Origin: Wenjunlia tyrosinilytica
GTDB taxonomy: Bacteria; Actinomycetota; Actinomycetes; Streptomycetales; Streptomycetaceae
NCBI RefSeq assembly: GCF_014646055.1
Contig: NZ_BMMS01000004.1
Location: 245,275-309,274, forward strand
Length of the DNA stretch: 64,000 nt
Direction: 5' to 3'
Shown: positions 48,450 to 58,286 of the stretch, in pieces
Position numbering within the stretch: the stretch's first letter is position 1
Layout: the number at the start of each line of letters is the position of its first letter
Notes under the pieces: generated by a model
The model's input: only the letters and a program-made list of their open reading frames with translations
Database searches by the model: none
Told to the model about the DNA's origin: nothing
Made by a program: the position numbers and the translations under genes

Positions 48450-48707
48450 GACCGGAGCGTAGTGCGGGGGTACGCAGCGGCAGGGCTGTGGTGTCGCAGC
48501 GGTCGAGGCGCAGCACGTCGAACACGTAGTGGAGCACCCCGACACCTGGGGGCCGGGCTCGCCCGTGGGTCGGTGAGCCGCATGCGCCGCTGGAGCCGGG
48601 TGAAGTCGGTGCGGGCCGCGTGCGGGCCGCGCCCCATGGCGACGATCTCGCCGCCGCAGCCGCTCACTCCCGGGGCCACAAGCCGCTCCAGCGCCCCGCT
48701 TACCCGC

Positions 48708-49373
48708 TCACACTGCCCGCCCCGCTCCCACCGCTTGCCTCGCTTGCCCCGCTCGGCGCGGGTTCCCCCGGGCCCCGGCCACGACCCGTCCGAGGGTGCG
48801 ACCGGTCAGGACCGAACGGGCTCGACGTGGATCGGGCGTACCGCGGTCGGAGGCGTATGTGTCGTTCTCCTTCACCAGCAGCCATGCCTCCCGGCTGCCA
48901 CCGTCCTCGCTGGTGCGGAACCGGGTCAGGGCGTAGCCGCCGCGCAGCTTGCCGCCGTCGAGCCAGAAGGAGGCATGACCGCGTCGCAGAGCCTCGGCGA
49001 ACGAGACCGGCCGGCGGTCGCGGCCGCTCGGCAGGGGCCGATAGGTGCCCTGAGCCCAGACGATGACGGCACCGGCGCCGTACTGCCCCTCCCCGATCAC
49101 CCCCTCGAAGTCGAGGTACTCCAGTGGATGGTCCTCGGTGGGCATGGCGAGGCGCTTGTCATGGGGGTTGCTGGAGGGACCCTTGGGAACGGCCCAGGAC
49201 TTCAGCACGCCGTCGGCCTCCAGCCGGAAGTCGAAGTGCAGCGTGCCGGCGTCATGGATCTGCACCACGAACCGCCGCTGCCCGCCTCCGGCCGGGACAT
49301 CCTCGCCGGGCAGCGGCTCGGCCGTCCTGGAGAAATCCCGCCGCCGCCGATACTCCGAAAGCCCCTGCCCCAT
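48708..49373 (-). CDS. LigD-type 3'-phosphoesterase domain protein
   Basis: Stand-alone homologue of the LigD phosphoesterase domain, which trims 3' ends during bacterial end joining. The 221 residues contain VQIHDAGTLHFDFRLEADG (His and Asp of the active site), AVPKGPS, and FEGVIGEGQYGAG. The start at 49373 has a GGAGGT site. The C-terminus is Arg/Ala-rich and may be extended. No ligase or polymerase domain lies beside it. Activity is inferred. Confidence 0.8.
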   Translation of the reverse strand: MGQGLSEYRRRRDFSRTAEPLPGEDVPAGGGQRRFVVQIHDAGTLHFDFRLEADGVLKSWAVPKGPSSNPHDKRLAMPTEDHPLEYLDFEGVIGEGQYGAGAVIVWAQGTYRPLPSGRDRRPVSFAEALRRGHASFWLDGGKLRGGYALTRFRTSEDGGSREAWLLVKENDTYASDRGTPDPRRARSVLTGRTLGRVVAGARGNPRRAGQARQAVGAGRAV

Positions 49374-49803
49374 ACCCACCACCTCCACGAGCCCCGCGGG
49401 ACCCCGCGTACCCGCCGGGCGGGGACGGAACACGGGGAGCAGGGGGTTTCGTTCGCCGGCGTCAGTCCTCGGTGCCCAGTGCCCAGTGCCCGGCGTGCGG
49501 CCGACTGGAAGGCCCGATCCGGCTCCCGCTTGGCCGCAGCCGCCACGGTGAAGCGGGAATTTGCATGTCCCCTCGCCGACCTCCTCGCCCCACAAGAGCC
49601 TGCCGCAGCCGAGACGTCGTCGCGCCGATCACCGTCAGGTCATGAGGTTTGGCGTGCGGCCCCGATGAGCGCGGCAACCCAATAGGCAGCTCGGTCGGAT
49701 TGGCGCTCCTATAAGAAGAGTGCGCTCCCCCATCAAGGTGGAGGGGCAAGTGAAGCCTCCCCACTTATCGGGCGCTGGGGCCGGACGCGCTTAGTGTGTC
49801 GGC

Positions 49804-50289
49804 ATGGCTGCGGAAAACTGCCGACTCGTGAGATGGTTTCGAGTGATGCTGCTGTTCGACTCCACGACATGCATTGCGAGCAGCATCTACAACATCGTCA
49901 ATTACGGACCATCTCAGGCCTTCACAGCAGTCTTGTGGTTTGTGGTCGGCATAGTCAACCTGTTCGCATTCATTGATCTAGGTGCAGAACTGAGAAGACT
50001 GAAGGGGCGCAGCGCTCTGGACGGGTGCCGGAAGCCAAGGGAATTCTTGACGGTTGTTGTCGGCCAGGCTTCGGCGATCCCGCTGTTCCTACTCCCTTTG
50101 TCGGTGGAGTGGAACAGTCGCATTCATGATGGTGTCGACATTGCCGTATGCATTGTTGTGATCGCACAATGCGCTGCCGCTGCGGCTGTGACGCTAGCAG
50201 CCTTGATCGTGAGACCTCGAGTTCCCCAAAGAGGACGTCCCCCGTCTGCAAACAGAATTCCAGTACGACGGCTCGATTCATCCGCCTGA
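49804..50289 (+). CDS. Hypothetical multi-pass membrane protein, AT-richer than its neighbours
   Basis: 161 residues with about four hydrophobic segments, including AVLWFVVGIVNLFAFIDLG and VVVGQASAIPLFLLPLS, and a charged tail. The start MAAENCRLVRWFRV at 49804 lies six bases after TAGTGT, so a leaderless mRNA is possible. GC content and codon choice are clearly lower than around it, which suggests recent transfer. No family is recognised. Confidence 0.65.
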   Translation: MAAENCRLVRWFRVMLLFDSTTCIASSIYNIVNYGPSQAFTAVLWFVVGIVNLFAFIDLGAELRRLKGRSALDGCRKPREFLTVVVGQASAIPLFLLPLSVEWNSRIHDGVDIAVCIVVIAQCAAAAAVTLAALIVRPRVPQRGRPPSANRIPVRRLDSSA

Positions 50290-50704
50290 CGGAAAGCAAC
50301 AGGCGGATCCCAGGACGCGGCGTGCCGACCCTTATTTGAACGGCCGAGGGTTTACAACCAGCGTCGAGTACAGATTGGCCCCGTAGCCCAGCTCTCGCGA
50401 TGTGCACCAACAATGCAGCGGCTCTTCTCATGACCGCATGGATCAACTCGACGGCCGGTTCGCCGACAGTGACCACCCCGCCCGCCCTCACGGCCATGTG
50501 GTGTTCCTTCCAGGCGCCTCGCCGCCCACCTTCCCATCCTCGATCGCGTCGAGCCCTGCCATGGCTGCGAGCAGCGCGGCAAAGATCACATGAGCCACGG
50601 ACGGGGCAAGCCGGTCAGGTCGCCCCGTGCCAGATGCGTGCCAGATGCGTGCCAGATGCGGCGGCCGGCCGGGGTCGGTCACGGTCACCGGCGGCCAGGC
50701 AACG
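50290..50704. other. Non-coding stretch of uncertain origin
   Basis: Between the orphan membrane gene and the tRNA-Tyr remnant I see no credible intact gene. A minus-strand frame around 50490-50590 contains FAALLAAMAGLDAIEDGK, which could be a degraded fragment. A three-unit 11-bp repeat lies at 50627. It may be the scar of an integrated element. Confidence 0.4.
50627..50659. repeat. Three-unit 11-bp tandem array
   Basis: Three exact copies of GTGCCAGATGC (50627-50637, 50638-50648, 50649-50659). It has the same 11-bp period as the other two short arrays in the window. Confidence 0.9.
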
Positions 50705-50749
50705 AAGAAGGCCCCCGGCTGCGTTTCCGCAGGTCGGGGGCCTTCTTTT
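50705..50749. terminator. Terminator next to the tRNA-Tyr remnant
   Basis: A 12-bp perfect stem (50705-50716 with 50736-50747) has an inner CTGCG/CGCAG stem. T-rich tracts follow on both strands. On the minus strand it sits immediately after the tRNA remnant. Confidence 0.85.
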
Positions 50750-50755
50750 GCGATG

Positions 50756-50804
50756 TGGCGGGTGCAGGGTTCGAACCTGCGTAGGCATCAGCCGACAACC
50801 CGCC
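50756..50804 (-). pseudogene. tRNA-Tyr remnant with internal deletion
   Basis: The 49-base minus-strand segment starts with acceptor GGCGGGT and ends with ACCCGCCA, perfectly pairing over 7 bp. Between them lie a variable-arm-like GTCGGCTGATGCC, and a T-arm GCAGGTTCGAACCCTGC. This matches the 5' end plus variable, T and acceptor arms of a bacterial tRNA-Tyr, but D-arm and anticodon arm (about 35 bases) are gone. It cannot work as a tRNA. It lies beside yajQ, as the SLP1 attachment tRNA-Tyr does in S. coelicolor. Confidence 0.7.
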
Positions 50805-50991
50805 AGGGATCGTCCCCGGTCCCCTCGGGGGCCGGGCAACGACGTAAACGATACCTGATCTGGAGGGGTGCTTCGCCACCCCATTCCCCTGCCGTGGGGG
50901 CCCGGTTCGGTGGGCCTGCTCGCTAAGGTTGGCGGGACGGCCCGCCTCCGCGGGCGGTCCCCACCGACAGCGACCAAGGAGCCAACAGAAC

Positions 50992-51480
50992 ATGGCCGAC
51001 TCCAGTTTCGACATCGTCTCGAAGGTCGAGCGGCAGGAGGTCGACAACGCCCTCAACCAGGCGGCGCGCGAGATCTCGCAGCGGTACGACTTCAAGAACG
51101 TCGGCGCCTCCATCGCCTGGTCCGGGGAGCGCATCGAGATGAAGGCGAACTCCGAGGAGCGGGTGAAGGCTGTCCTCGACGTGTTTGAGTCCAAGCTCGT
51201 GAAGCGGGGCATCTCACTCAAGGCGCTGGACGCGGGTGAGCCCCAGGCGTCCGGCAAGGAGTACAAGATCTTCGCCGACCTGCAGGAGGGCATCTCCCAG
51301 GAGAACGCGAAGAAGGTCTCGAAGATCATTCGCGACGAGGGTCCCAAGGGCGTGAAGGCTCAGATCCAGGGCGACGAGCTCCGGGTCAGCTCCAAGAGCC
51401 GGGACGACCTCCAGGCCGTCATCGCACTGCTCAAGGGCAAGGACCTCGACTTCGCGCTGCAGTTCGTCAACTACCGCTGA
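50992..51480 (+). CDS. YajQ-family cyclic-di-GMP-binding protein
   Basis: 162 residues starting [16 protein letters not shown] at 50992, with an AAGGAG site about 11 bases upstream. It has the DUF520 core [13 protein letters not shown] and the C-terminal LQFVNYR. YajQ proteins bind nucleotides, and some bind cyclic di-GMP; function here is inferred. The gene is intact and conserved. Confidence 0.92.
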   Translation: MADSSFDIVSKVERQEVDNALNQAAREISQRYDFKNVGASIAWSGERIEMKANSEERVKAVLDVFESKLVKRGISLKALDAGEPQASGKEYKIFADLQEGISQENAKKVSKIIRDEGPKGVKAQIQGDELRVSSKSRDDLQAVIALLKGKDLDFALQFVNYR

Positions 51481-51663
51481 CGCATCCTTCCAGTCGGCGC
51501 TGGGGCGCAACGACGGCACCAAGCGGGGGTCGCCACGCGCGGCCTCCCTCTTGCGCCCACCCACGGCCGGGGCAGTGGGCCTCTGGTTGCCGGAGTGAGT
51601 ACACCGCCGCGGGGCCGGCCAGGCCGCGGTGACGGCGGGCGGGCCGGCCGGCTCGGGCGGTGG

Positions 51664-52056
51664 TCAGCGGGTGGCGAAGGGCTCGTCCGTCGGGACGATC
51701 TCGCGGCCCAGCGGGAACAACGAGACCGGGATGAGCTTGAAGTTCGCGATGCCCAGCGGGATGCCGATGATCGTCACGCACAGGGCGATGCCCGTCACGA
51801 TGTGGCCCAGGGCGAGCCACCAGCCCGCCACGATGACCCAGATCACGTTCCCGATCGCCGACATCGCGCCCGCGTCGTGGCGGACCACGGTGGTGCGCCC
51901 GAACGGCCACAGCGCGTAGCCGGCGATGCGGAACGAGGCAATGCCAAAGGGAATGGTGATGATGAGGACGAGGCAGATGACGCCGGCCACGACGTAGCCG
52001 ACCGCCATCCAGAAGCCGCACAGGACCAGCCAGATGATGTTCAGGATCGTTTTCAC
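51664..52056 (-). CDS. YccF-domain inner membrane protein
   Basis: A 130-residue membrane protein with two internally repeated YccF-type blocks: [21 protein letters not shown] and [22 protein letters not shown], each next to hydrophobic spans. Its start overlaps the htpX stop by four bases, so the two are co-translated. Role unknown. Confidence 0.88.
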   Translation of the reverse strand: MKTILNIIWLVLCGFWMAVGYVVAGVICLVLIITIPFGIASFRIAGYALWPFGRTTVVRHDAGAMSAIGNVIWVIVAGWWLALGHIVTGIALCVTIIGIPLGIANFKLIPVSLFPLGREIVPTDEPFATR

Positions 52057-52916
52057 GGTCGGTAGCCTGCCATCTGCTCGAGTCTGGTGATGCGCTCCGC
52101 CATCGGCGGGTGCGTCGAGAACAGCTTGCCCATCGTGTCACCCGGCCGGAAAGGGTTGGCGATCATCATGTGGCTCGTGGTCTGGATCTTCGGCTCGGGC
52201 GGCAGGGGCAGTTGCTTGGTCCCCGCGTCGAGCTTGCGCAGGGCGCTCGCCAGCGCCAGCGGGTCACCGGTCAGCTGGGCGCCCGAGGCGTCGGCCTCGT
52301 ACTCCCTCGAACGGCTCACCGCCAGCTGGATGAGAGAGGCCGCCAGCGGGCCGAGGATCAGGATCAGGAGCATGCCGAGGATCCCGGGGCCCTCGTCGTC
52401 GTCGGTGCGGCCTATGGGTATCAGCCAGGCGAAGTTGACGAGGAACATCACCACGGACGCCAGTGCGCCCGCGATCGACGAGATGAGGATGTCGCGGTTG
52501 TAGACATGCGACAGCTCATGACCGATCACCGCGCGTAGTTCCCGCTCGTCGAGAATCTGGAGGATGCCCTCGGTGACGCACACGGCGGCGTTGCGCGGGT
52601 TGCGGCCGGTGGCGAACGCGTTCGGCGCGGCGGTCGGGGATATGTACAGGCGGGGCATCGGCTGCCGGGCGGCCGTGGAGAGCTCGCGAACGATCCGGTA
52701 CAGCGTCGGCGCCTCGAATTCGCTCACGGGGCGCGCGCGCATGGCACGCAGCGCCAGCTTGTCGCTGTTCCAGTACGCGTAGGCGTTGGTGCCGAGGGCG
52801 ACCACGAGAGCGATCAGCAGGCCGGTGCGGCCGAAGATCCCCCCGATGACCAGGATGAGCGCTGACAGTCCCCCGAGGAGTACAGCGGTCCTCAACCCGT
52901 TGTGCCGACGGTGCAC
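52053..52916 (-). CDS. htpX: M48 zinc metalloprotease HtpX-like
   Basis: Integral membrane protease of 287 residues involved in membrane-protein quality control. Four hydrophobic spans flank the zinc motif [11 protein letters not shown], and the third ligand Glu lies in [12 protein letters not shown]. The start is GTG at 52916 with a GGAGG site. Its product is co-translated with the YccF protein. Confidence 0.95.
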   Translation of the reverse strand: MHRRHNGLRTAVLLGGLSALILVIGGIFGRTGLLIALVVALGTNAYAYWNSDKLALRAMRARPVSEFEAPTLYRIVRELSTAARQPMPRLYISPTAAPNAFATGRNPRNAAVCVTEGILQILDERELRAVIGHELSHVYNRDILISSIAGALASVVMFLVNFAWLIPIGRTDDDEGPGILGMLLILILGPLAASLIQLAVSRSREYEADASGAQLTGDPLALASALRKLDAGTKQLPLPPEPKIQTTSHMMIANPFRPGDTMGKLFSTHPPMAERITRLEQMAGYRP

Positions 52917-53103
52917 GGTGCGCCCTCCAAGACGTGCGGCAGGGATCCCTTCCTGCAGGTGGCCTCAGGAATGCCTCATAGGAATCCTGGCTCCTACGGA
53001 TGGCCATTTCCTGCTCACGTCAACGCGCCGCGTGGGTGGCTAGTTCCCTTGTGCACGGGATGCGGAACGGATCACCCGTACGGCGTAACTCGTCTGGGCA
53101 GCC

Positions 53104-54687
53104 TCAGAAGAGGGTGCCCGTGGCGAAGCGGAGGACCAGCTCAGGGGCGCCGGACAGGACCACACCGAGGCCGAGGGCCGTGACGATCGCTGCTGTGAGC
53201 GGGATCGGGACGGGAAGGGCCGCCACGGCCCCTGTGGCATCCGCCGACGCGGCGGGGACGGGCCCGCCCGCCGCACTGCCCCCAGCGGCTCCAGCGGCTC
53301 CAGCGGCCTCTACGGGCTCACGGCGGGCGAAGAGCAGTGCCGTCCACTGGAGGTAGTAGTAGAGCGCCACGACCACGTTCACGGCCATGACGACGGCCAG
53401 CCACCCCAGTCCCGCGTCGACCGCCGTGCGGAAGACCGCGACCTTGGCGAACAGGCCGATCACTCCCGGCGGCAGCCCGGCCAGGCACAGCAGGAAGAAG
53501 CCGAGCGAGAGCGCGGCGAGCGGGCGCTCGGAGAACAGCGCGCGGTAGTCGGTGATGCGGTTGGCGGGGTGGGCGCGGCCCACCAGGGCGGCCACGGCGA
53601 AGGCCCCGAGGTTCACCGCCGCGTACATCAGCGCGTAGGCGATGGTCGCGCCGATGACCTCCTGCGGCTTGTCGTCGTACCCCGCCGCCGCCAGCGGGAC
53701 GAGCAGGTACCCGGCCTGGCCGACCGAGGACCACGCCAGCAGCCGGACGGCGCTGTGCGCGTTGGCGGGACGCTGGCGCAGTGCGGCGACGTTGCCCGCC
53801 GTCATCGTCAGCGCGGCGAGCACGGCCAGCGTGGCGCCCCAGACGTGCGCGTAGGGGCCGAAGCCGAGGACCGTGATCACGATCAGCCCGGAGAAGCCCG
53901 CGGCCTTGCCGACGACGGAGAGGTAGGCGGCCACGGGCAGCGGCGCGCCCACGTACGTGTCAGGGACCCAGAAGTGGAACGGGACGGCGGCGAGTTTGAA
54001 CGCGAAGCCGACCAGCGTGAGTACGGCGCCGATGTGGGCGAGCGTGACCAGCCGAGGGTCCACGTGGTCCAGGCCCCTGGAGATCGCGCCCAGGTGCAGG
54101 GAGCCGGTGGCGGCGTAGACGAAGCTCACGCCGAGCAGCATCACCGCGGTCGCCGTCACCGAGGAGAGGAAGAACTTCAGCGCGGCCTCGGACGAGAGCC
54201 GGTCGCCGCGCCGGAGCCCCACCAGCGCGAAAGCGGGCAGCGACGTCACCTCGAGGGCCACTACGAGGGTGGCGAGGTCGCGGGACGCGGGCAGCAGCGC
54301 CGCCCCGGCGGCCGAGGACAGCAGCAGGAACCAGAACTCCCCGGCCGGCATCCTGGCCTCCTCCACCGCGTGGATGGAGAGCAGGGCCGTCAGCAGCGCT
54401 CCGCCGATGACCAGGAACTGCACGGCCAGCGTGAAGTGGTCGGCGACGTAGGAGCAGTCCTTGCCGCCCGCGGTCAGGCAGAACGTCGTCCGGTCGCCGT
54501 CCAGGAGCGGGATCAGCGACAGGCCCGCCAGCACCAGGCCGCCGACGGAGACCCAGCCGAGCAGCGGCTTGCGCGGCTCGGGCAGGAAGAGTTCGGCGAC
54601 CAGGACGACCAGCCCGGCCGCGGCGACGATCAGCGGCGGGGCGACGGCGGCCCAGTCGACGGACTGGATGAGGGGGCTGGCGCTCAT
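53104..54687 (-). CDS. nuoN: NADH-quinone oxidoreductase subunit N-like
   Basis: Antiporter-like membrane subunit of 527 residues. Key features are conserved Lys in VTLVGFAFKLAAVPFHFW and the internal segment LSSEAALKFFLSSVTA. It begins at the ATG at 54687, overlapping the nuoM stop (ATGA). About 14 spans. Last gene of the partial nuo operon. Confidence 0.95.
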   Translation of the reverse strand: MSASPLIQSVDWAAVAPPLIVAAAGLVVLVAELFLPEPRKPLLGWVSVGGLVLAGLSLIPLLDGDRTTFCLTAGGKDCSYVADHFTLAVQFLVIGGALLTALLSIHAVEEARMPAGEFWFLLLSSAAGAALLPASRDLATLVVALEVTSLPAFALVGLRRGDRLSSEAALKFFLSSVTATAVMLLGVSFVYAATGSLHLGAISRGLDHVDPRLVTLAHIGAVLTLVGFAFKLAAVPFHFWVPDTYVGAPLPVAAYLSVVGKAAGFSGLIVITVLGFGPYAHVWGATLAVLAALTMTAGNVAALRQRPANAHSAVRLLAWSSVGQAGYLLVPLAAAGYDDKPQEVIGATIAYALMYAAVNLGAFAVAALVGRAHPANRITDYRALFSERPLAALSLGFFLLCLAGLPPGVIGLFAKVAVFRTAVDAGLGWLAVVMAVNVVVALYYYLQWTALLFARREPVEAAGAAGAAGGSAAGGPVPAASADATGAVAALPVPIPLTAAIVTALGLGVVLSGAPELVLRFATGTLF

Positions 54688-56252
54688 CGGGGGCCTCCGA
54701 GGAGGTTGTGCACGGCGGGGTCGCTCAGGCTCAGCAGGGCCGCGGGCCAGAGCCCGCCCAGGACCGTCAGGACGACCAGTGGGCTCCAGGCGGCGAACTC
54801 GTGCGCCTGGACGTCGGCGAACTCCACCGCCGCGGCGGGCGCGGGGTGCTGACCCATGCACACGCGGCGGACGACGAGCAGGAGATAGGCGGCGGTGAGG
54901 ACCGTGCCCAGGCCTGCCAGGGACATGAAGACGAGGTAGGTGGGGCGGCTGAGGCCCGCGCCGGGGTCGAACGCGCCGAAGAGGGCGAGCATCTCCCCCC
55001 AGAAGCCGGCGAGTCCGGGCAGGCCGAGGGAGGCCACGGCGCCGAACGCGAGCAGGCCGCCGAGGCGCGGGGCGTTGCCGTACAGCGCCGCGCCCGTGCC
55101 CTTGGCGAACTGGTCGAGATTCGCCGTGCCGTAGCGCTCCTTGACCGCTCCCACGAGGAAGAAGAGCAGGCCGGTGATGAGCCCGTGCGCGATGTTGGCG
55201 AACAGGGCTCCATTGACTCCGGTGGCTGTGAGGGTGGCGATTCCCAGCAGCACGAAGCCCATGTGGCCGATCGAGGAGTAGGCGATCAGCCGCTTGAGAT
55301 CGCCCGCCGCGCCCGGGCGGACGAGGGAGAGGCAGGCGAGTGAACCGTAGAGGATGCCTACGACAGCGAAGGCCGCCAGGTAGGGAGCGAGGGTCCGCAT
55401 CCCGTCGGGAGCCATGGGCAGCAGGATCCTGACGAAGCCGTAGGTGCCCATCTTCAGGAGGACGCCCGCCAGCAGGACGGAGCCGACGGTGGGGGCGGCC
55501 GTGTGGGCGTCGGGCAGCCAGCTGTGGAACGGCCACATGGGCGCCTTCACGGCGAGGCCCAGTCCTATGGCGAGCACGGCGAGGACCTGGACGCCGTGCG
55601 AGAGTCCGTCGCCGTGGCGTGCGGCCAGCTCGACCATGTCGAACGTCCCCGCGCGCAGCCCGATCAGCAGGAGGCCGAGCAGCATCACGGCGGATCCGAG
55701 CAGCGTGAAGAGGATGAACCGGAAGGCGGCGGGCTCGCGTCCCTCGCCGCCCCAGCGGGCGATGAGGAAGTACATGGGGATGAGCACGACCTCGAACGCC
55801 AGGAAGAACAGGATGAGGTCGAGCGCGACGAAGGTGCCGACCATGCCGAACTCGAGGAGCAGCAGGAGCGCGACGAAGGCGCGCGGCCCGGGCCCCTCGG
55901 GCATCCGGAAGTAGGTGTAGAGCGCGCACAGGAAGGTCAGGAGCGCGGTGAGCACCAGCAGGGGCAGGGAGATGCCGTCGACGCCCAGGTGGATCCGGAT
56001 GTCGAGGGCGGGGATCCAGCTGATGTCAGTGGTGGCCTGCATGCTGGCAGGACGGTCGTGGTCGAATCCGGCGGCGAGCACGATCGAGAGCAGGAGCACG
56101 AGTCCGGAGACGGTGATGCCGTGCCGGAGTACGGCCTGGTCGGGGCCGCGCCCGCGCAGTCCGGGGGGTGCGGGGAGCAGGGCCGCGGCGGATCCCGCGG
56201 CGGGAAGGAGCACGATCGCGACAAGCAGGGCTTGCATGGCTGTGTCGTTCAC
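54684..56252 (-). CDS. nuoM: NADH-quinone oxidoreductase subunit M-like
   Basis: Proton-pumping membrane subunit of 522 residues with about 14 spans. Conserved segments are AVKAPMWPFHSWLPDAHTAAP and LLKMGTYGFVRILLP. The GTG start at 56252 lies 3 bases after nuoL. Confidence 0.96.
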   Translation of the reverse strand: MNDTAMQALLVAIVLLPAAGSAAALLPAPPGLRGRGPDQAVLRHGITVSGLVLLLSIVLAAGFDHDRPASMQATTDISWIPALDIRIHLGVDGISLPLLVLTALLTFLCALYTYFRMPEGPGPRAFVALLLLLEFGMVGTFVALDLILFFLAFEVVLIPMYFLIARWGGEGREPAAFRFILFTLLGSAVMLLGLLLIGLRAGTFDMVELAARHGDGLSHGVQVLAVLAIGLGLAVKAPMWPFHSWLPDAHTAAPTVGSVLLAGVLLKMGTYGFVRILLPMAPDGMRTLAPYLAAFAVVGILYGSLACLSLVRPGAAGDLKRLIAYSSIGHMGFVLLGIATLTATGVNGALFANIAHGLITGLLFFLVGAVKERYGTANLDQFAKGTGAALYGNAPRLGGLLAFGAVASLGLPGLAGFWGEMLALFGAFDPGAGLSRPTYLVFMSLAGLGTVLTAAYLLLVVRRVCMGQHPAPAAAVEFADVQAHEFAAWSPLVVLTVLGGLWPAALLSLSDPAVHNLLGGPR

Positions 56253-56255
56253 TTC

Positions 56256-58286
56256 TCACGCTCCCACGGCGACGAGGACGGCGAGGACGACCGCGCCGGC
56301 GAGGAGCGCGCTGAGATAGGTCTGCACATTGCCGGTCTGGGCGCGGCGCACGACGGTGCCGAGGAGGCGGGGGGCCAGGCCCGCGCCTCGTACGTACGTT
56401 TCGACGACGTCGCGGTCGAGGAAGCGGACGAGGCTCGCTGCGCCGAGCACGGGGCGGACGAAGAGCGTGTAGTACACGGCGTCGAGGTGGAAGCCGTGGG
56501 CGGCGGGGCCGTGCAGGGGGCCGAGGAGGATCTGGCCGGGGTCGGCCGGGTCCGGGACCTCGACGCTGCGGCGCGCGCCGACCGCGATGGCCTCGGTGGC
56601 CGCTGCGTCGGTGTCGAGAGCGGCGTTGACGGCGGCGACATGGGCGCGCAGGTGCGCCTCGGTCGCGGCCCGCCATGCCGCGTAGGTGACCAGGATGCCC
56701 ACGAGGGCGAGTCCCATGCCGAGGACGGAGGTGATGAGGGTGGGGCTGAGCGAACCGCCGTCGAAGTAGTCGGGCAGCACGCCCACGGCGGTGCCGAGAC
56801 CCAGCGCGGGGATGAACAGGACCCACAGCGGCCAGCGCATGGCGGCGGGCTCGTGGGTGTGTTCGGGGACGGGCTCGACGTCCGGCCCGGAGCCGGCTTC
56901 ACCCGCGGTGGGGGCTTCGGCCGCCGTGGGGCGGGCCGGTGCCGCGCTGCCCATGAACGTGCGCAGCCACAGGCGGGTGGCGTAGGCGGCGGTGAGCATC
57001 GCGGTCAGCAGACCGGCGACGAGGACGGTCCAGCCGATCGCGCTCGGCACGTGGTGCAGGTGCCCCTCGGCGGCGGTCTCGGCGGCGCGCAGTACGGCTT
57101 CCTTGCTGAAGAAGCCGGAGAAGGGGAAGAGCGCGGCGAGCGCCGCCAGACCGACGGTCATGGTCCAGAAGGCGTCAGGGATGCGTCGGCGCAGGTCGCT
57201 CATGCGGGACATGGCCGTCAGCGAGTTGGTGCCCGCGGCGTGGATGACGACGCCCGCGCCGAGGAACAGCAGCGCCTTGAACGCGCCGTGCGTCAGCAGG
57301 TGGAACATCGCGGCGCCTCGGTCGCCGACGGCCAGCGCGCCGGTCATGTAGCCGAGCTGGCCGATGGTCGAGTAGGCGAGCACACGTTTGATGTCGTCCT
57401 GCGCGAGCGCGCACAGCGCCGAGCCGATCATGGTCACGGCGGCCATCACGGCCAGGACGGCGAGCGCGGCGGAGGAGAGGAGGAAGACGGGCAGCAGGCG
57501 GGCGACGAGGTAGACACCGGCGGCGACCATCGTGGCGGCGTGGATGAGCGCGGAGACGGGCGTCGGGCCCGCCATCGCGTCGGGCAGCCAGGTGTGGAGG
57601 GGGAACTGCGCGGACTTGCCCGCGACACCGCCGAGCAACAGCAGGGCGATCAGCGTGGGGTGGTGGATGTGGCCGGTGCGGGCGGCGTCGAGGACGCCCT
57701 GGATGCGGAACGTTCCGGCGTCGTCGGCGAGCGCGAAGATGCCGAACAGGAAAGGCACGTCACCGAGTTTGGTGACGAGGAACGCCTTGATGGACGCCGA
57801 GCGCGCGGCCTCGGTCTCCCAGTAGTGGCCGACCAGGAAGTACGAGCAGATGCCCATGATCTCCCAGCCGACGAGCAGCACGATCAGGTCGCCCGAGTAG
57901 ACGACGAGGAGCATCGCCGAGGTGAACAGCGAGACCAGTGCGGCGTAGGAGGGGTAGCGCGGGTCGTCGCGCAGGTAGCCCGTGGAGTAGATCTGCACGC
58001 AGCTCGCGACCACGCCGACCAGGACGGCGGGCAGGGTCGCGAAGCCGTCCAGATGGATGGAGAGGTCGATGGGCTGGGCGCCGGTGGGCGTGAGCTGGGT
58101 GGCCGCGTTGATCGCCTGGCCGCTGCCCTGGCGGGCCAGCACGGTCACGGCGAGGGCGAGCGAGAAGAGCGTGGGCAGCACGGCGAGCGGCCGGGCGTAC
58201 CCCGGTGCGACACGTCCGAGGAGCAGGCCCGCGACACCGCCGAGGAAGGGCAGGAGCGGAACGAGGACGGCGAGGGTGACGGTCAC
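56256..58286 (-). CDS. nuoL: NADH-quinone oxidoreductase subunit L-like
   Basis: Largest antiporter-like subunit, 676 residues. It has [22 protein letters not shown] and the long C-terminal horizontal helix region. The GTG start overlaps the nuoK stop (GTGA). Predicted about 16 spans. Confidence 0.96.
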   Translation of the reverse strand: MTVTLAVLVPLLPFLGGVAGLLLGRVAPGYARPLAVLPTLFSLALAVTVLARQGSGQAINAATQLTPTGAQPIDLSIHLDGFATLPAVLVGVVASCVQIYSTGYLRDDPRYPSYAALVSLFTSAMLLVVYSGDLIVLLVGWEIMGICSYFLVGHYWETEAARSASIKAFLVTKLGDVPFLFGIFALADDAGTFRIQGVLDAARTGHIHHPTLIALLLLGGVAGKSAQFPLHTWLPDAMAGPTPVSALIHAATMVAAGVYLVARLLPVFLLSSAALAVLAVMAAVTMIGSALCALAQDDIKRVLAYSTIGQLGYMTGALAVGDRGAAMFHLLTHGAFKALLFLGAGVVIHAAGTNSLTAMSRMSDLRRRIPDAFWTMTVGLAALAALFPFSGFFSKEAVLRAAETAAEGHLHHVPSAIGWTVLVAGLLTAMLTAAYATRLWLRTFMGSAAPARPTAAEAPTAGEAGSGPDVEPVPEHTHEPAAMRWPLWVLFIPALGLGTAVGVLPDYFDGGSLSPTLITSVLGMGLALVGILVTYAAWRAATEAHLRAHVAAVNAALDTDAAATEAIAVGARRSVEVPDPADPGQILLGPLHGPAAHGFHLDAVYYTLFVRPVLGAASLVRFLDRDVVETYVRGAGLAPRLLGTVVRRAQTGNVQTYLSALLAGAVVLAVLVAVGA

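Noticed and set aside
48540..48680. Possible small gene reading AMGRGPHAARTDFTRLQRR on the minus strand
   Set aside because: No start signal, no known family, and it overlaps only unassigned sequence; it may be a fragment but I cannot support a gene.
50700..50830. tmRNA or complete class II tRNA at the tyrosine-like segment
   Set aside because: The tRNA halves join with D- and anticodon arms missing, and no tmRNA tag reading frame or pseudoknots are seen. I call it a remnant.
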